A DNA stretch of 64,000 nt from contig JANLFK010000004.1 of assembly GCA_024655945.1 (NCBI GenBank), positions 243,872 to 307,871 of the forward strand, read 5' to 3'. The DNA comes from a candidate division KSB1 bacterium. GTDB lineage: Bacteria > Zhuqueibacterota > Zhuqueibacteria > JANLFK01 > Oleimicrobiaceae. Below are positions 28,459-37,121 of the stretch, in pieces. How positions within the stretch are numbered: the stretch's first letter is position 1; every line of letters begins with the position of its first letter. The translations under genes were made by a program, and so were the position numbers. A model generated the notes under the pieces. The model saw only the letters and a list, made by a program, of their open reading frames with translations. It made no database searches and was not told where the DNA came from.

Positions 28459-29325
28459 ATGTGCGCGCCGCGGTGCCCACCGAGGGCTGCAGGGCAGGTT
28501 GACCTGCATTTGCACTCGACGTTTTCGGACGGCTTGTACACGCCGCGCGGTCTTGTGGAGCTGGCTGCGGCTGTCGGGCTTGAGGCGATCAGCGTCACGG
28601 ACCACGACACGGTGGAGGGATGCCAAGAGGCCGCTGCAGCCGGGGGGGAGTTGCACGTGGAGGTGATCCCCGGCGTGGAACTCAGCACCGTGGAAAGGGG
28701 CATGGAGCTCCACGTGCTGGGCTACTTCTTTGACCCGACCGACCCGCAAATGAATCAACATCTGCGGCTCTTTCGCGAGGAGCGCGTGAAGCGGGCGGGC
28801 AAGATGGTAGAGCTTTTGCGCGGGATGGGCTGCCCGGTGTCGTTGGACGACGTGATGCGGCGGAGCGCCAAGGGCAGCGTCGGCCGCCCCCACGTCGCTC
28901 AGGCCATGGTGGAGTGCGGGTTTGTGACCTCGGTGGGCGAGGCCTTCTCGCTGTACTTAGGGGGAGACCGTCCGGCCTATGTGCCCAAATACAAGATGGC
29001 CACCTCTGAGGCGCTTGCCCTGATCAGCGCTGCCGGCGGAGTCTCATTTTTGGCTCATCCGGGGTGGAATGTGCCGGATAGTCTCATCCTCACCCTGGCC
29101 AAGCATGGGTTGCACGGGGTGGAAACTGTGCACCCACGGCATGCTCCCGGCGATGTCTATCACTATCGTGTCCTGGTAAGCACCCACGGCCTTCTGGAAA
29201 CAGGCGGTTCTGACTATCACGGCGCCCCGCACGAAGCGCCGCTTGGCACCTACGTGGTGCCCCGTTCTGCGCTGGAGAGGATGCGCGAATTCGCGTTCTC
29301 CGCGGTGCGTAACGGCGGGGCGTAG
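28459..29325 (+). CDS. PHP-domain phosphoesterase
   Basis: About 289 residues with a PHP domain. The metal-binding motifs are DLHLHSTFSDG, VTDHDTVEG, PGVELS, LAHPGW and the terminal GGSDYHG. This arrangement matches the YciV-type PHP proteins (5'-3' exoribonuclease or 3',5'-nucleotide phosphatase). The start is uncertain: TTG at 28447 overlaps nadA, while ATG at 28459 follows the nadA stop by four bases; I list the ATG. Exact substrate cannot be read from sequence. Confidence 0.85.
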   Translation: MCAPRCPPRAAGQVDLHLHSTFSDGLYTPRGLVELAAAVGLEAISVTDHDTVEGCQEAAAAGGELHVEVIPGVELSTVERGMELHVLGYFFDPTDPQMNQHLRLFREERVKRAGKMVELLRGMGCPVSLDDVMRRSAKGSVGRPHVAQAMVECGFVTSVGEAFSLYLGGDRPAYVPKYKMATSEALALISAAGGVSFLAHPGWNVPDSLILTLAKHGLHGVETVHPRHAPGDVYHYRVLVSTHGLLETGGSDYHGAPHEAPLGTYVVPRSALERMREFAFSAVRNGGA

Positions 29326-29345
29326 CCCAACGAAGAGGCGAGAAC

Positions 29346-31211
29346 TTGCCCAGTGAGTTGTCGGCAAAAGGCTCAAGTTCCGTTTGCGAAGTGACCTGCG
29401 TGGATGGCCCATCTACGCTGTCCGGCATGTTTCCGCCAGGCACGAACCTGTTGCGCGCCCTGGTGGAGATGGGGAGCGAGATCGAAGCGCCGTGTGGAGG
29501 CACGGGAACCTGCGGCAAGTGCCGCGTGCGGGTGAGCGGTGCAGTGAGCGACCCCACCCAGGAGGAGCGGGCCTTGCTCGACCCGGATGAACTGCGCGCC
29601 GGTATGCGCTTGGCCTGCCAGACCAGCATTTACGGCTCTTGCCGGGTTGCGCCGCCCGATACACACGCCTTGACCGCCCCCACTATTCTCACGGAAGGAC
29701 GGCGCCAAGAGGTGGCCCTGCAGCCCAACGTCCGTGAATTTGGAGTAACCGTACCCCCGCCGGCACTGGATCGCAACCCTGCGGATTTCGAGGAGTTGCT
29801 GGGCGCAATGGGCTTTGCCGCCGATGACCTGTCGATGCCGCTGCCAGTGCTGCGTGGGTTGTCCAGCACCTTGCGAGAGGCAGGTTTCTTCGTGCGCGCC
29901 CGCCTGGTCGGTGAGGAGATAATCGACCTCTTGCCGGCCACTGAGCGCAGACCCTTGCTCGGCCTGGCGGTGGACATCGGCACCACCACGGTGGCGGGGA
30001 AACTCTTCGATCTGCGCACGGGCCATGTGTTAGCAGTGGGCTCGAGGCTCAATGCCCAGCGCGTATTCGGCGAGGACGTCATCAGCCGCATCCAGTACGC
30101 CAGCAAGTCGGCGAGCGATTTGCGGGCCTTGCAGGAGCGTGTCATCGCCGTCATCAACGAAATTGTGGTCGAGGTGTGCACCGGGAGGGCGGAGCCGCGC
30201 GATATCGCTGAAGTCGTGTGCGCGGGCAACACGGTGATGACACATCTGGCTGCCGGCATCTCTCCACAGTGGCTGGCCCAGTACCCGTACGTCCCTGTGT
30301 TCCTGTCACCGCTGAGTTGTCGAGCGAGCGAGATAGGCATTGCCATTCATGAGCTTGGCAGGGTCTTCTTCTTGCCGGGCATTGGGCGCTTCGTCGGTGG
30401 CGATACCGTCGGGGTGATCTTGGCGGCGGGACTGGATATGAGCCAGTCCCTCAGGCTTGCCGTGGACGTAGGTACCAACGGCGAGATTGTATTGGGCTCG
30501 CGCGACCGGCTCGTAGCCTGCTCCACGGCTGCCGGTCCTGCCTTCGAGGGAGCACACATCGCCCACGGCATGCGCGCCGCAAACGGGGCCATCGACCGCG
30601 TTGGTCTGGTGGACGGCGAGATCCGTTGCCACGTCCTGGGCGAAGGCGAGCCGACAGGGATATGCGGGTCTGGGTTGATCGACGCGGTGGCGGTCCTCTT
30701 GCGCGCCGGGATTGTGGAACCCAGCGGTCGCCTGGTGGGCGCCGACGAATGCTCAGCCGAATTGCCAGCGACGTTGCGCGGGCGCCTCGAAATGCGAGGC
30801 GGAGAACACGCCTTCCTCCTTGCCGGTCAAGTCGCACTGACCCAACGCGACATCCGTGAGGTGCAACTGGCCAAAGGGGCGATTGCCGCAGGTGCGCGTA
30901 TCCTCATGCGGCAGTTGGGCATTGGGCCACAGCGGCTCGAAGAAGTGCTGCTGGCCGGTGCCTTTGGCAATTTCCTGCGCAGAGACAGCGCCATCCGCCT
31001 CGGTTTGCTGCCTCCAGTCCCGCGCCAGCGGGTCAGCTTCATTGGCAACGCCGCCTGCGCAGGAGCAGAGATGGCCCTGCTTTCCACTGTACAGCGGCGG
31101 CGAGCCGAGGAAATCGCCCGCCGCGTGGAGTACGTGGAGATCTCGGCATTCCCCGAGTTTCAGGACATCTTCGCCGAAGAGATGATGTTTCCGGCCGGGG
31201 AGCCGTCGTGA
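29346..31211 (+). CDS. RACo-like ferredoxin-ASKHA protein (DUF4445 family)
   Basis: A 621-residue protein. Residues 1-105 are a plant-type [2Fe-2S] ferredoxin domain with ligands C50, C56, C59 and C91. A linker follows, and from about residue 205 an ASKHA ATPase-like domain begins (LAVDIGTTTVAGKLFD, later AVDVGTNGEIVLG and GICGSGLIDAV). This is the layout of reductive activators of corrinoid proteins, which use ATP and reduced ferredoxin to restore Co(I). No corrinoid protein or methyltransferase gene is near, so the partner is unknown. TTG start, with GAAGAGGCGAG upstream. Confidence 0.88.
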   Translation: MPSELSAKGSSSVCEVTCVDGPSTLSGMFPPGTNLLRALVEMGSEIEAPCGGTGTCGKCRVRVSGAVSDPTQEERALLDPDELRAGMRLACQTSIYGSCRVAPPDTHALTAPTILTEGRRQEVALQPNVREFGVTVPPPALDRNPADFEELLGAMGFAADDLSMPLPVLRGLSSTLREAGFFVRARLVGEEIIDLLPATERRPLLGLAVDIGTTTVAGKLFDLRTGHVLAVGSRLNAQRVFGEDVISRIQYASKSASDLRALQERVIAVINEIVVEVCTGRAEPRDIAEVVCAGNTVMTHLAAGISPQWLAQYPYVPVFLSPLSCRASEIGIAIHELGRVFFLPGIGRFVGGDTVGVILAAGLDMSQSLRLAVDVGTNGEIVLGSRDRLVACSTAAGPAFEGAHIAHGMRAANGAIDRVGLVDGEIRCHVLGEGEPTGICGSGLIDAVAVLLRAGIVEPSGRLVGADECSAELPATLRGRLEMRGGEHAFLLAGQVALTQRDIREVQLAKGAIAAGARILMRQLGIGPQRLEEVLLAGAFGNFLRRDSAIRLGLLPPVPRQRVSFIGNAACAGAEMALLSTVQRRRAEEIARRVEYVEISAFPEFQDIFAEEMMFPAGEPS

Positions 31212-31254
31212 AGCCCAGGCGTTTGGCACAACGCCTGTCGCGAAAGGGAAAGCC

Positions 31255-32442
31255 ATGGCTCTTGTCCAAGAGAAGATTGCGCAAGCGATAGCCATCCTCC
31301 AGGAGCAAGGGGTGGACATGTGGCTGATCTTCGTCCGGGAGAGCGGCACGATGCCCGATCCGTGCCTTGAACTGGTGGTCGGCACCAGCTGTACCTGGCA
31401 GTCGGCGTTCATCATTACCACGCGCGGGGATACCCTCGCGCTGGTCGGCAGCCTGGACGTGGCCAATCAGAAGGAGCACGGCTATTATCGGGAGGTCATC
31501 GGTTACCAGGAATCCATACGCCCCCACCTGCTGCAGGTGTTGGACAGACTGGCGCCGCGCTCCATTGCCATCAACTTCTCCGAGTCCGATAACATGGCAG
31601 ATGGCCTGACGCACGGTATGTACCTCCTTCTGCAGAAATACCTCGAAGGGACGCCATACCGGGACAGGCTTCTCTCTTCGGAGCGCATTGTGGCGGCGCT
31701 GCGTGGCCGCAAGTCGGCTACCGAGCAGGAGGCAATCGGGCAGGCGGTGGAGCTCACCCTCAGGATGTTCGACGCGGTGGGTGCGCGGCTGCGTCCAGGA
31801 CTGAGCGAGAAGGAGGTGGCGCAGCTCCTGCTGGATGAAGTGGCCGCACATGGCGTGGAGCTGGCATGGGACCCGGAGATGTGCCCGTCGGTCTTTACCG
31901 GGCCGGAATCGGCCGGTGCACACGCTGGCCCTACCGAGCGACGCATCGCCCCCGGTCACCTGATGAACATCGATTTCGGGATCAAGTGCAATGGCTATTG
32001 CTCGGACTTGCAGCGGACCTGGTACTTTCTCCGTCCGGGCGAGCGACAGGCGCCCGAGGTGGTCCGCCGCGGCTTCGCGGCAGTGCGCGATGCTATCCAG
32101 TTGGCCAGCCAAGCGCTCACGCCGGGGGCAGAATGCTGGACGGTGGACGATGTGGCTCGCCGGCACATCGTGGCCTGTGGCTTCGAGGAGTACCCACATG
32201 CGCTTGGGCATCAGATCGGGCGCAAGGCGCACGATGGCGCAGGCATCCTCTGTCCCCGCTGGGAGCGCTACGGCAACAGGCCCTACGAGCTGGTGGAAGA
32301 AGGCCAGGTCTACACACTCGAACCACGGGTCACCGTGCCCGACCACGGTGTGGCGACCATTGAGGAAGTCGTCGTGGTACACAAAGATGGATGCACCTTT
32401 CTTTCTGCGCCGCAACAGGAGCTCTATCTGGTGCCAGCATAG
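31255..32442 (+). CDS. M24-family metallopeptidase (Xaa-Pro peptidase-like)
   Basis: A 395-residue protein with a creatinase-type N-terminal domain (1-165) and a pita-bread M24 domain. Metal ligands are D240, D251, H319 (ALGHQIG), E356 (YTLEPRV) and E370 (ATIEEV). Xaa-Pro dipeptidases and aminopeptidases share this layout, but M24 proteins also include non-peptidase hydrolases, so specificity is open. The ATG follows GAAAGGGAAAG. It lies 43 bp after the RACo-like gene. Confidence 0.88.
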   Translation: MALVQEKIAQAIAILQEQGVDMWLIFVRESGTMPDPCLELVVGTSCTWQSAFIITTRGDTLALVGSLDVANQKEHGYYREVIGYQESIRPHLLQVLDRLAPRSIAINFSESDNMADGLTHGMYLLLQKYLEGTPYRDRLLSSERIVAALRGRKSATEQEAIGQAVELTLRMFDAVGARLRPGLSEKEVAQLLLDEVAAHGVELAWDPEMCPSVFTGPESAGAHAGPTERRIAPGHLMNIDFGIKCNGYCSDLQRTWYFLRPGERQAPEVVRRGFAAVRDAIQLASQALTPGAECWTVDDVARRHIVACGFEEYPHALGHQIGRKAHDGAGILCPRWERYGNRPYELVEEGQVYTLEPRVTVPDHGVATIEEVVVVHKDGCTFLSAPQQELYLVPA

Positions 32443-32478
32443 TGCTGGCGGATGACCGCCATGCGCCGGGAGGGACTA

Positions 32479-33378
32479 ATGGCATTTGCGGTTGGCGTTG
32501 ACCTTGGCGGCACGAAAATGAGCGCTGGAGTGGTCGACCACCAGGGCCAGCTCGTTGGCGGAATGGTGCACAGGCCCACCGGGGCGAATCGACCTGCCGG
32601 GCAGATTGTTAGCGACCTCGCCGGCTTGGCCGAAGAGGCTGTGCAAGCTGCGGGCCTGGCTCTGGAGGAGTTGGCCGGCATAGGCATTGGTGCACCGGGG
32701 CCACTGGACCTGGCGCAGGGGGTGGTACTGACGCCGCCGAACATGCCAAGCCTGCACCACTTTCCCCTTGTGGAAGAGGTACAGCGTCGCCTGCGCAAAC
32801 CCGTTCGGCTGAACAACGACGGCAACTGCTTCGCGCTGGGCGAAGCTCTGCACGGGGCAGGCCAGGGCGCTGGCATTGTCTGTGGCGTGACCTTGGGCAC
32901 CGGTTTCGGGGGTGGGATCGTGATCGGGGGCAAAGTTTTCAATGGAGCTACGGGCACAGCCGCAGAGCTCTGGCTCTGCCATTACAAGGATGCGCGCTTC
33001 GAGGAGTATGGCTCCTCGCGTGGCGTGGCCGCAGCGTATCGGCGCATCACCGGCACCGAGGTGGCGCCGGCAGAGGTCTTTGCGCGGGCGCAGCAAGGCG
33101 AGGCTGCCGCCCTGCGGGCTTGGGAGGAGTACGGCGCCGATCTTGGCAGCATGCTCTCCTATGTGGTGAACACGCTGGATCCGGACGTAGTCATTGTCGG
33201 CGGATCGGTGAGCGAAGGCTGGGATTTCTTCCATCGCCGTCTCGATGAAGAATTGCGGCGGCACATCAACCCCATGCCGGCGCAGCACGTGGCGGTGCGC
33301 AGAGCCGCCCTGGGCAGCGTGGCCGGCATCGTCGGGGCCGCGGCGCTCGTGTGGCAAGACCAGGAGGTGGTGGGGTGA
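32479..33378 (+). CDS. ROK-family sugar kinase, zinc loop missing
   Basis: A 299-residue ROK protein, probably a glucokinase or related hexokinase. The ATP-binding AFAVGVDLGGTKMSAGVV, the GIGAPGPLD segment, the catalytic NNDGNCFALGEA and GVTLGTGFGGGIV are all present. The usual H...CxCGxxGCxE zinc site after the GTGTAAE segment is absent; the sequence goes directly to the EEYGSSRGVAAAYRR helix. ATG at 32479 has GGGAGGG five bases upstream. The next gene overlaps by GTGA. Confidence 0.88.
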   Translation: MAFAVGVDLGGTKMSAGVVDHQGQLVGGMVHRPTGANRPAGQIVSDLAGLAEEAVQAAGLALEELAGIGIGAPGPLDLAQGVVLTPPNMPSLHHFPLVEEVQRRLRKPVRLNNDGNCFALGEALHGAGQGAGIVCGVTLGTGFGGGIVIGGKVFNGATGTAAELWLCHYKDARFEEYGSSRGVAAAYRRITGTEVAPAEVFARAQQGEAAALRAWEEYGADLGSMLSYVVNTLDPDVVIVGGSVSEGWDFFHRRLDEELRRHINPMPAQHVAVRRAALGSVAGIVGAAALVWQDQEVVG

Positions 33379-33992
33379 TCGTGGAGACGTTCGTGGTCAG
33401 TCTCTTTGCCACCAACTGCTACCTCGTTGGCTGTCCAGAGACGAAGAAAGCCGCCCTCATCGACCCGGGTGACGAAGCGGCGCTTCTGCTTGCGGCGGCA
33501 GAGCGCCTTGGTCTCACCCTGGAGGTCATTCTGCTGACCCACGGTCACATCGACCATGTGGGGGCAGTAGCAGAGGTGCTCGAGCGAACGAGCTGCAAGG
33601 TCTGCGCGCACCGAGATGAGGTGGAGGTGCTGCGAACTCTTGGGCTACAGGCCAGGCTTTTTGGCCTTTCCTTGCCGGATGACGTCAAGGTGGATGTCTG
33701 GCTCTCGGAAGGTGATGAGGTCAGACTTGGCAGCCTGGCATTCCGCGTGCTGCACACCCCGGGCCACACGCCGGGCAGCATCTGCTTTTACCACGACGGC
33801 GTCGTTTTCTCGGGCGACACCCTGTTTCGGGAATCTGTGGGCCGCACCGATCTCCCCGGCGGGTCGCATCGTAGCCTCCTTGCCTCGATACGCAGCAAGC
33901 TGCTGGCCTTGCCAGACGAGGTGCAGGTCTACCCAGGCCATGGCGAGCCCACGACAATTGGCGACGAGCGACGCCTCAACCCCTTCCTGTAG
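33375..33992 (+). CDS. MBL-fold metallo-hydrolase (glyoxalase II-like)
   Basis: A 205-residue metallo-beta-lactamase fold protein. THGHIDHVG supplies the HxHxDH motif, followed by TPGHTPGS, SGDTLF and YPGHGEPT, so both metal sites appear complete. Short proteins of this type resemble hydroxyacylglutathione hydrolase but lack its C-terminal glutathione-binding domain. GTG at 33375 overlaps the ROK stop by four bases, and AGGAGGTGG lies before it. Confidence 0.9.
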   Translation: MIVETFVVSLFATNCYLVGCPETKKAALIDPGDEAALLLAAAERLGLTLEVILLTHGHIDHVGAVAEVLERTSCKVCAHRDEVEVLRTLGLQARLFGLSLPDDVKVDVWLSEGDEVRLGSLAFRVLHTPGHTPGSICFYHDGVVFSGDTLFRESVGRTDLPGGSHRSLLASIRSKLLALPDEVQVYPGHGEPTTIGDERRLNPFL

Positions 33993-34020
33993 CGGGCCGA
34001 GGGCGCGCAGGAAAAAGCGC

Positions 34021-34049
34021 TTGTTTCTTCACCGCGAATTTGCTATAAT
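34021..34049 (+). promoter_or_regulatory. Sigma70-type promoter of the 2-oxoacid oxidoreductase operon
   Basis: TTGTTT at 34021 and a perfect TATAAT at 34044 are 17 bp apart. The expected start of transcription, near 34055, leaves a leader of about 175 nt before the first gene. Confidence 0.8.
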
Positions 34050-34051
34050 TA

Positions 34052-34190
34052 GGGCGGTTCAAGATCGGTTGCCTCTGGCGGAAGGAGTGAATGGTAGAAT
34101 CCCGGAAAGTCGGAGATCTGATACACGCAGTGGCGCACCATACTGCGCAGAAGCCCAGGGAGCCCGAGCCTTCGCCCGGCTCCCTTTTCG
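34052..34190 (+). promoter_or_regulatory. Structured leader RNA with terminator-like hairpin
   Basis: Possible folds: AGATC (34062-34066) with GATCT (34115-34119) enclosing small GCC/GGC and CCG/CGG stems; a CGCAG/CTGCG hairpin at 34126-34147 with an inner TGG/CCA stem; and GGGAGCC (34158-34164) with GGCTCCC (34178-34184) followed by TTTTC, which looks like an intrinsic terminator before the first gene. GGGCG at 34052 could pair with CGCCC in the terminator loop. This is the layout of an attenuator or riboswitch, but I match it to no known class. It could instead be a short stand-alone RNA. Confidence 0.55.
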
Positions 34191-34231
34191 TTGCAGAACG
34201 GCGAACGTGAAACGGAGGCGTGAGGGAGACG

Positions 34232-34498
34232 ATGACAGAGACGCAGGTGGGATTGGCAAAGGCGAAGGTCGTTTTCCGCGAGGATGAATGCAAGGGGTGC
34301 GGACTGTGCATTGCTGCATGTCCAGTGAAGGTCCTGTTTGCGCAGGCGAAGCTCAATCGCATGGGCTATCACCCTGCTGGGTACAAAGGGGAGGGCTGCA
34401 CAGGGTGCGGCATCTGCTTCTACGCCTGTCCAGAGCCGGGGGCGATGGCTGTCTACAAGAAGGGCTACGTGGGGGAGGAGGTAGAGGCCAATGGCTAA
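34232..34498 (+). CDS. 2x[4Fe-4S] ferredoxin subunit of 2-oxoacid:ferredoxin oxidoreductase
   Basis: An 88-residue ferredoxin-type delta subunit with [12 protein letters not shown] and [12 protein letters not shown], enough for two [4Fe-4S] clusters. It would pass electrons from the catalytic subunit to free ferredoxin. ATG at 34232 has GAGGGAG just upstream and is preferred to GTG at 34220. The 3' end overlaps the alpha-subunit gene by eight bases. It lacks a membrane helix, so it is not RnfB. Confidence 0.9.
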   Translation: MTETQVGLAKAKVVFREDECKGCGLCIAACPVKVLFAQAKLNRMGYHPAGYKGEGCTGCGICFYACPEPGAMAVYKKGYVGEEVEANG

Positions 34499-35540
34499 GC
34501 AGCTCATCAAGGGAAACGAGGCGGTGGTGAAAGGGGCCATCCTGGCCGGGTGTCGCTACTTTTTCGGCTACCCCATCACGCCTGCCTCCGAGATCGCTGA
34601 AGCCGCTGCCTACTACATGCCTCTGGTGGGGGGGACCTTCATCCAGGCCGAGAGCGAGGTGGCTTCGATCAACATGGTCTACGGCGCCGCCTCGGGGGGA
34701 CAGCGCGTGATGACCGCCTCTTCCAGCCCGGGCATCAGTCTCAAGCAGGAGGGGCTGTCGTACGCTGCCGGCGCGGAGCTGCCGCTGGTGGTGGTCAACG
34801 TGAATCGCGGCGGGCCTGGCTTGGGGAATATCGCCCCTGAGCAGAGCGACTACAATCAGATGGTGAAGGGCGGAGGCCACGGCAACTACAAGCTCATCGT
34901 CCTGGCGCCCAATTCTGCCCAGGAGATGTGTGATCTGGCCATGTTGGCCTTTGAGCTTGCCGACAAATACCGCAATCCGGCGGCGCTGCTGGTGGACGGC
35001 TTCATCGGCCAAATGATGGAGCCTGTGGAATTCCCACCGCCGGTCACCGAGTTGCCGGCAAAGGAGTGGGCACTGCACGTGGACGACGATGACCAGTATC
35101 GCTTGATCACTTCCATCGAATTGGAGCCGGAAATTCTGGAGCGCCACAACCAGAAGTTGCAGGCCAAGTATGCCGAGATCGAGCGCCAGGAGGTGCGCTA
35201 CGAGGCCTACCATGTGGACGACGCCCGCCTGGTGGTGGTCGCCTACGGCATCGTTTCCCGAGTGGTACAATCGGCGGTGGATCTTCTTCGAGGGCAAGGG
35301 GAGAAGGTGGGCATGCTTCGACCAATCACCCTGTGGCCTTTTCCAAAGGCGGCCCTGGCCGAGCTTGCCGAACGCGTCGACCGTTTGTTGGTGACGGAGC
35401 TTTCCAATGGCCAAATGGTCGACGATGTGCGCCTGGCGGTCGTGGGCAGGTGTCCGGTGGAATTCTACTCCCGCATGGGCGGCGTGGTGCCGACCACCGA
35501 AGAGGTCCAACAAGTTATCTCGAAATACATTGAGGGCTGA
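34491..35540 (+). CDS. vorB: 2-oxoacid:ferredoxin oxidoreductase alpha subunit (VorB type)
   Basis: A 349-residue alpha subunit with the pyrimidine-binding domain at the N-terminus ([28 protein letters not shown], with the YPITP motif) and the domain II segment around residue 230-330. It most resembles subunits annotated as 3-methyl-2-oxobutanoate or 2-oxoglutarate:ferredoxin oxidoreductase; the exact 2-oxoacid cannot be told from sequence. It oxidatively decarboxylates the acid to an acyl-CoA. It overlaps the ferredoxin gene and sits two bases before the fused subunit gene. Confidence 0.9.
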   Translation: MAKQLIKGNEAVVKGAILAGCRYFFGYPITPASEIAEAAAYYMPLVGGTFIQAESEVASINMVYGAASGGQRVMTASSSPGISLKQEGLSYAAGAELPLVVVNVNRGGPGLGNIAPEQSDYNQMVKGGGHGNYKLIVLAPNSAQEMCDLAMLAFELADKYRNPAALLVDGFIGQMMEPVEFPPPVTELPAKEWALHVDDDDQYRLITSIELEPEILERHNQKLQAKYAEIERQEVRYEAYHVDDARLVVVAYGIVSRVVQSAVDLLRGQGEKVGMLRPITLWPFPKAALAELAERVDRLLVTELSNGQMVDDVRLAVVGRCPVEFYSRMGGVVPTTEEVQQVISKYIEG

Positions 35541-35542
35541 TC

Positions 35543-36985
35543 ATGGCGGAGAAAGTACTGCGAAAGGCTGACTCGTTCTATGCGGTCTATGAGCGGAAAC
35601 CGGGGGCCGACAAGACGACCACCCACTACTGCCCAGGATGTGGCCATGGCATTTTGCACAAGTTGCTCGCAGAGGCTTTGGATGATTTCAATCTCCGCGA
35701 TCGTGCAATCATGATAAGCCCAGTGGGCTGCAGTGTGTTTGCCTACTACTACTTCCGCACTGGCAACATCCAATGCGCCCATGGGCGTGCCCCCGCCGTG
35801 GCGACCGGCATCAAACGTGTGTATCCGCACAGCATCGTGATTAGCTACCAGGGGGATGGCGACTTGGCGGCTATTGGCACTGCCGAGATCATCCATGCGG
35901 CCAATCGCGGCGAGCAGATTTCGGTCTTTTTCGTGAACAACGCCATCTACGGAATGACCGGCGGCCAGATGGCTCCCACGACTCTCATTGGGCAAAAGAC
36001 CACCACCTCGCCCTACGGACGCAAGGCGAGCAATGAGGGGTTCCCCTTGCGGGTCTGCGAACTGCTCTCCACCCTGGAGGCCCCTGTCTACATCGAGCGG
36101 GTGGCGTTGACTGATGCCAAGCACATCGCGCAGGCACGACGGGCCGTGCGCAAGGCACTGCAGGTGCAGGCGGAAGGAAAAGGCTTCTCCCTCGTCGAGG
36201 TCCTGTCTGCCTGCCCCTCCGGGTGGAAGATGGCACCGACGCAGGCGATCCGCTGGATCCAAGAGCAGATGATGAACTACTTCCCATTGGGCGTGTATAG
36301 AGACAAGACGGGCGAAGCAGAGGCGACGCCTTTGGGGCCCCGCCAGTTCGTGCGCGAGGACCTGGCCAAGCTGCTGGAGATTCCAGCTGGGCCGTCTGTC
36401 GCAGCGGAGGCCGTGGTCCTTCCTGCCGAGCGCTACCGCAACCCCCGACTCAAGGTGGCTGGGTTCGGTGGCCAGGGGATTCTGCTCCTCGGGCTGGTCC
36501 TTGCTGAAGTGGGAATGCGCGCCGGCTACAATGTGTCTTGGATCCCCTCCTACGGCCCGGAGATGCGAGGCGGTACCGCCAACTGCCACGTCAACCTTTC
36601 CACGGCGCGCATTGGCTCGCCGGTGGTTTCGGTGCCCACGGTGCTCATTGCCATGAACCTGCCGTCATTGGACAGATTCGAGCCCGAAGTGCAGGCGGGT
36701 GGGCTGGTCATCTACGATAGCTCGCTGATTGACCGCACCGTGCAGCGGAGCGACGTCGAAGTGTTGCCCCTGCCGGCAACCAAGATGGCCGATGAGTTGG
36801 GTAACACGCGCGTGGCGAATATGGTGGCGCTGGGTGCCTACATCGGTTTCACCGGCATCTTGAGCAAGGAGCAGGTGCTCGCCACCTTGCCCGAGGCGAT
36901 CAAGAGAAAAGAGCTTCTGGCAATCAATGAGAAGGCGGTAGCAGCTGGGTTCCAGTACGCCCAGGGCTTTAGAAAGCGCAACTAA
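35543..36985 (+). CDS. 2-oxoacid:ferredoxin oxidoreductase, fused beta and gamma subunits
   Basis: A 480-residue fusion. Residues 1-280 are the thiamine pyrophosphate-binding beta part: HYCPGCGHG near the start, the TPP motif [10 protein letters not shown]...[11 protein letters not shown] around residues 105-145. Residues about 300-480 are the gamma part, with [19 protein letters not shown] and [15 protein letters not shown]. In many organisms these are two genes. Together with the upstream ferredoxin and alpha genes it forms a complete enzyme in three genes. Confidence 0.92.
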   Translation: MAEKVLRKADSFYAVYERKPGADKTTTHYCPGCGHGILHKLLAEALDDFNLRDRAIMISPVGCSVFAYYYFRTGNIQCAHGRAPAVATGIKRVYPHSIVISYQGDGDLAAIGTAEIIHAANRGEQISVFFVNNAIYGMTGGQMAPTTLIGQKTTTSPYGRKASNEGFPLRVCELLSTLEAPVYIERVALTDAKHIAQARRAVRKALQVQAEGKGFSLVEVLSACPSGWKMAPTQAIRWIQEQMMNYFPLGVYRDKTGEAEATPLGPRQFVREDLAKLLEIPAGPSVAAEAVVLPAERYRNPRLKVAGFGGQGILLLGLVLAEVGMRAGYNVSWIPSYGPEMRGGTANCHVNLSTARIGSPVVSVPTVLIAMNLPSLDRFEPEVQAGGLVIYDSSLIDRTVQRSDVEVLPLPATKMADELGNTRVANMVALGAYIGFTGILSKEQVLATLPEAIKRKELLAINEKAVAAGFQYAQGFRKRN

Positions 36986-37067
36986 ACGGAGCAACAGATT
37001 TCCAGGTGCCACATCGGGCCCAGCGCTGAGGGTTCACGGATGGGGGAGTGCACGAGCATCGCAATCT

Positions 37068-37099
37068 ATCCCCGTCGGCCGATCGTGACGGGGATTTTC
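37068..37099 (+). terminator. Rho-independent terminator after the 2-oxoacid oxidoreductase operon
   Basis: ATCCCCGTC (37068-37076) pairs with GACGGGGAT (37087-37095), loop of 10, followed by TTTCGCTATTTCG. Confidence 0.8.
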
Positions 37100-37121
37100 G
37101 CTATTTCGTGATTGAGAGCAT

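Noticed and set aside
31039..32415. Long open frame (458 codons) on the minus strand opposite the M24 peptidase
   Set aside because: Same shadow effect; the plus-strand protein has all five metal ligands.
34057..34066. GGTTCAAGATC, like a tRNA T-loop
   Set aside because: No acceptor, D or anticodon arms can be folded around it.
34052..34124. Possible cobalamin riboswitch in the leader, from GTGAA, GGTAGAATCC and CTGATAC-like pieces
   Set aside because: Only scattered matches; the conserved core order and spacing of the class are not met.
34232..34498. The ferredoxin gene as the missing rnfB
   Set aside because: No N-terminal membrane helix, only 88 residues, and it overlaps the alpha subunit of the 2-oxoacid oxidoreductase.
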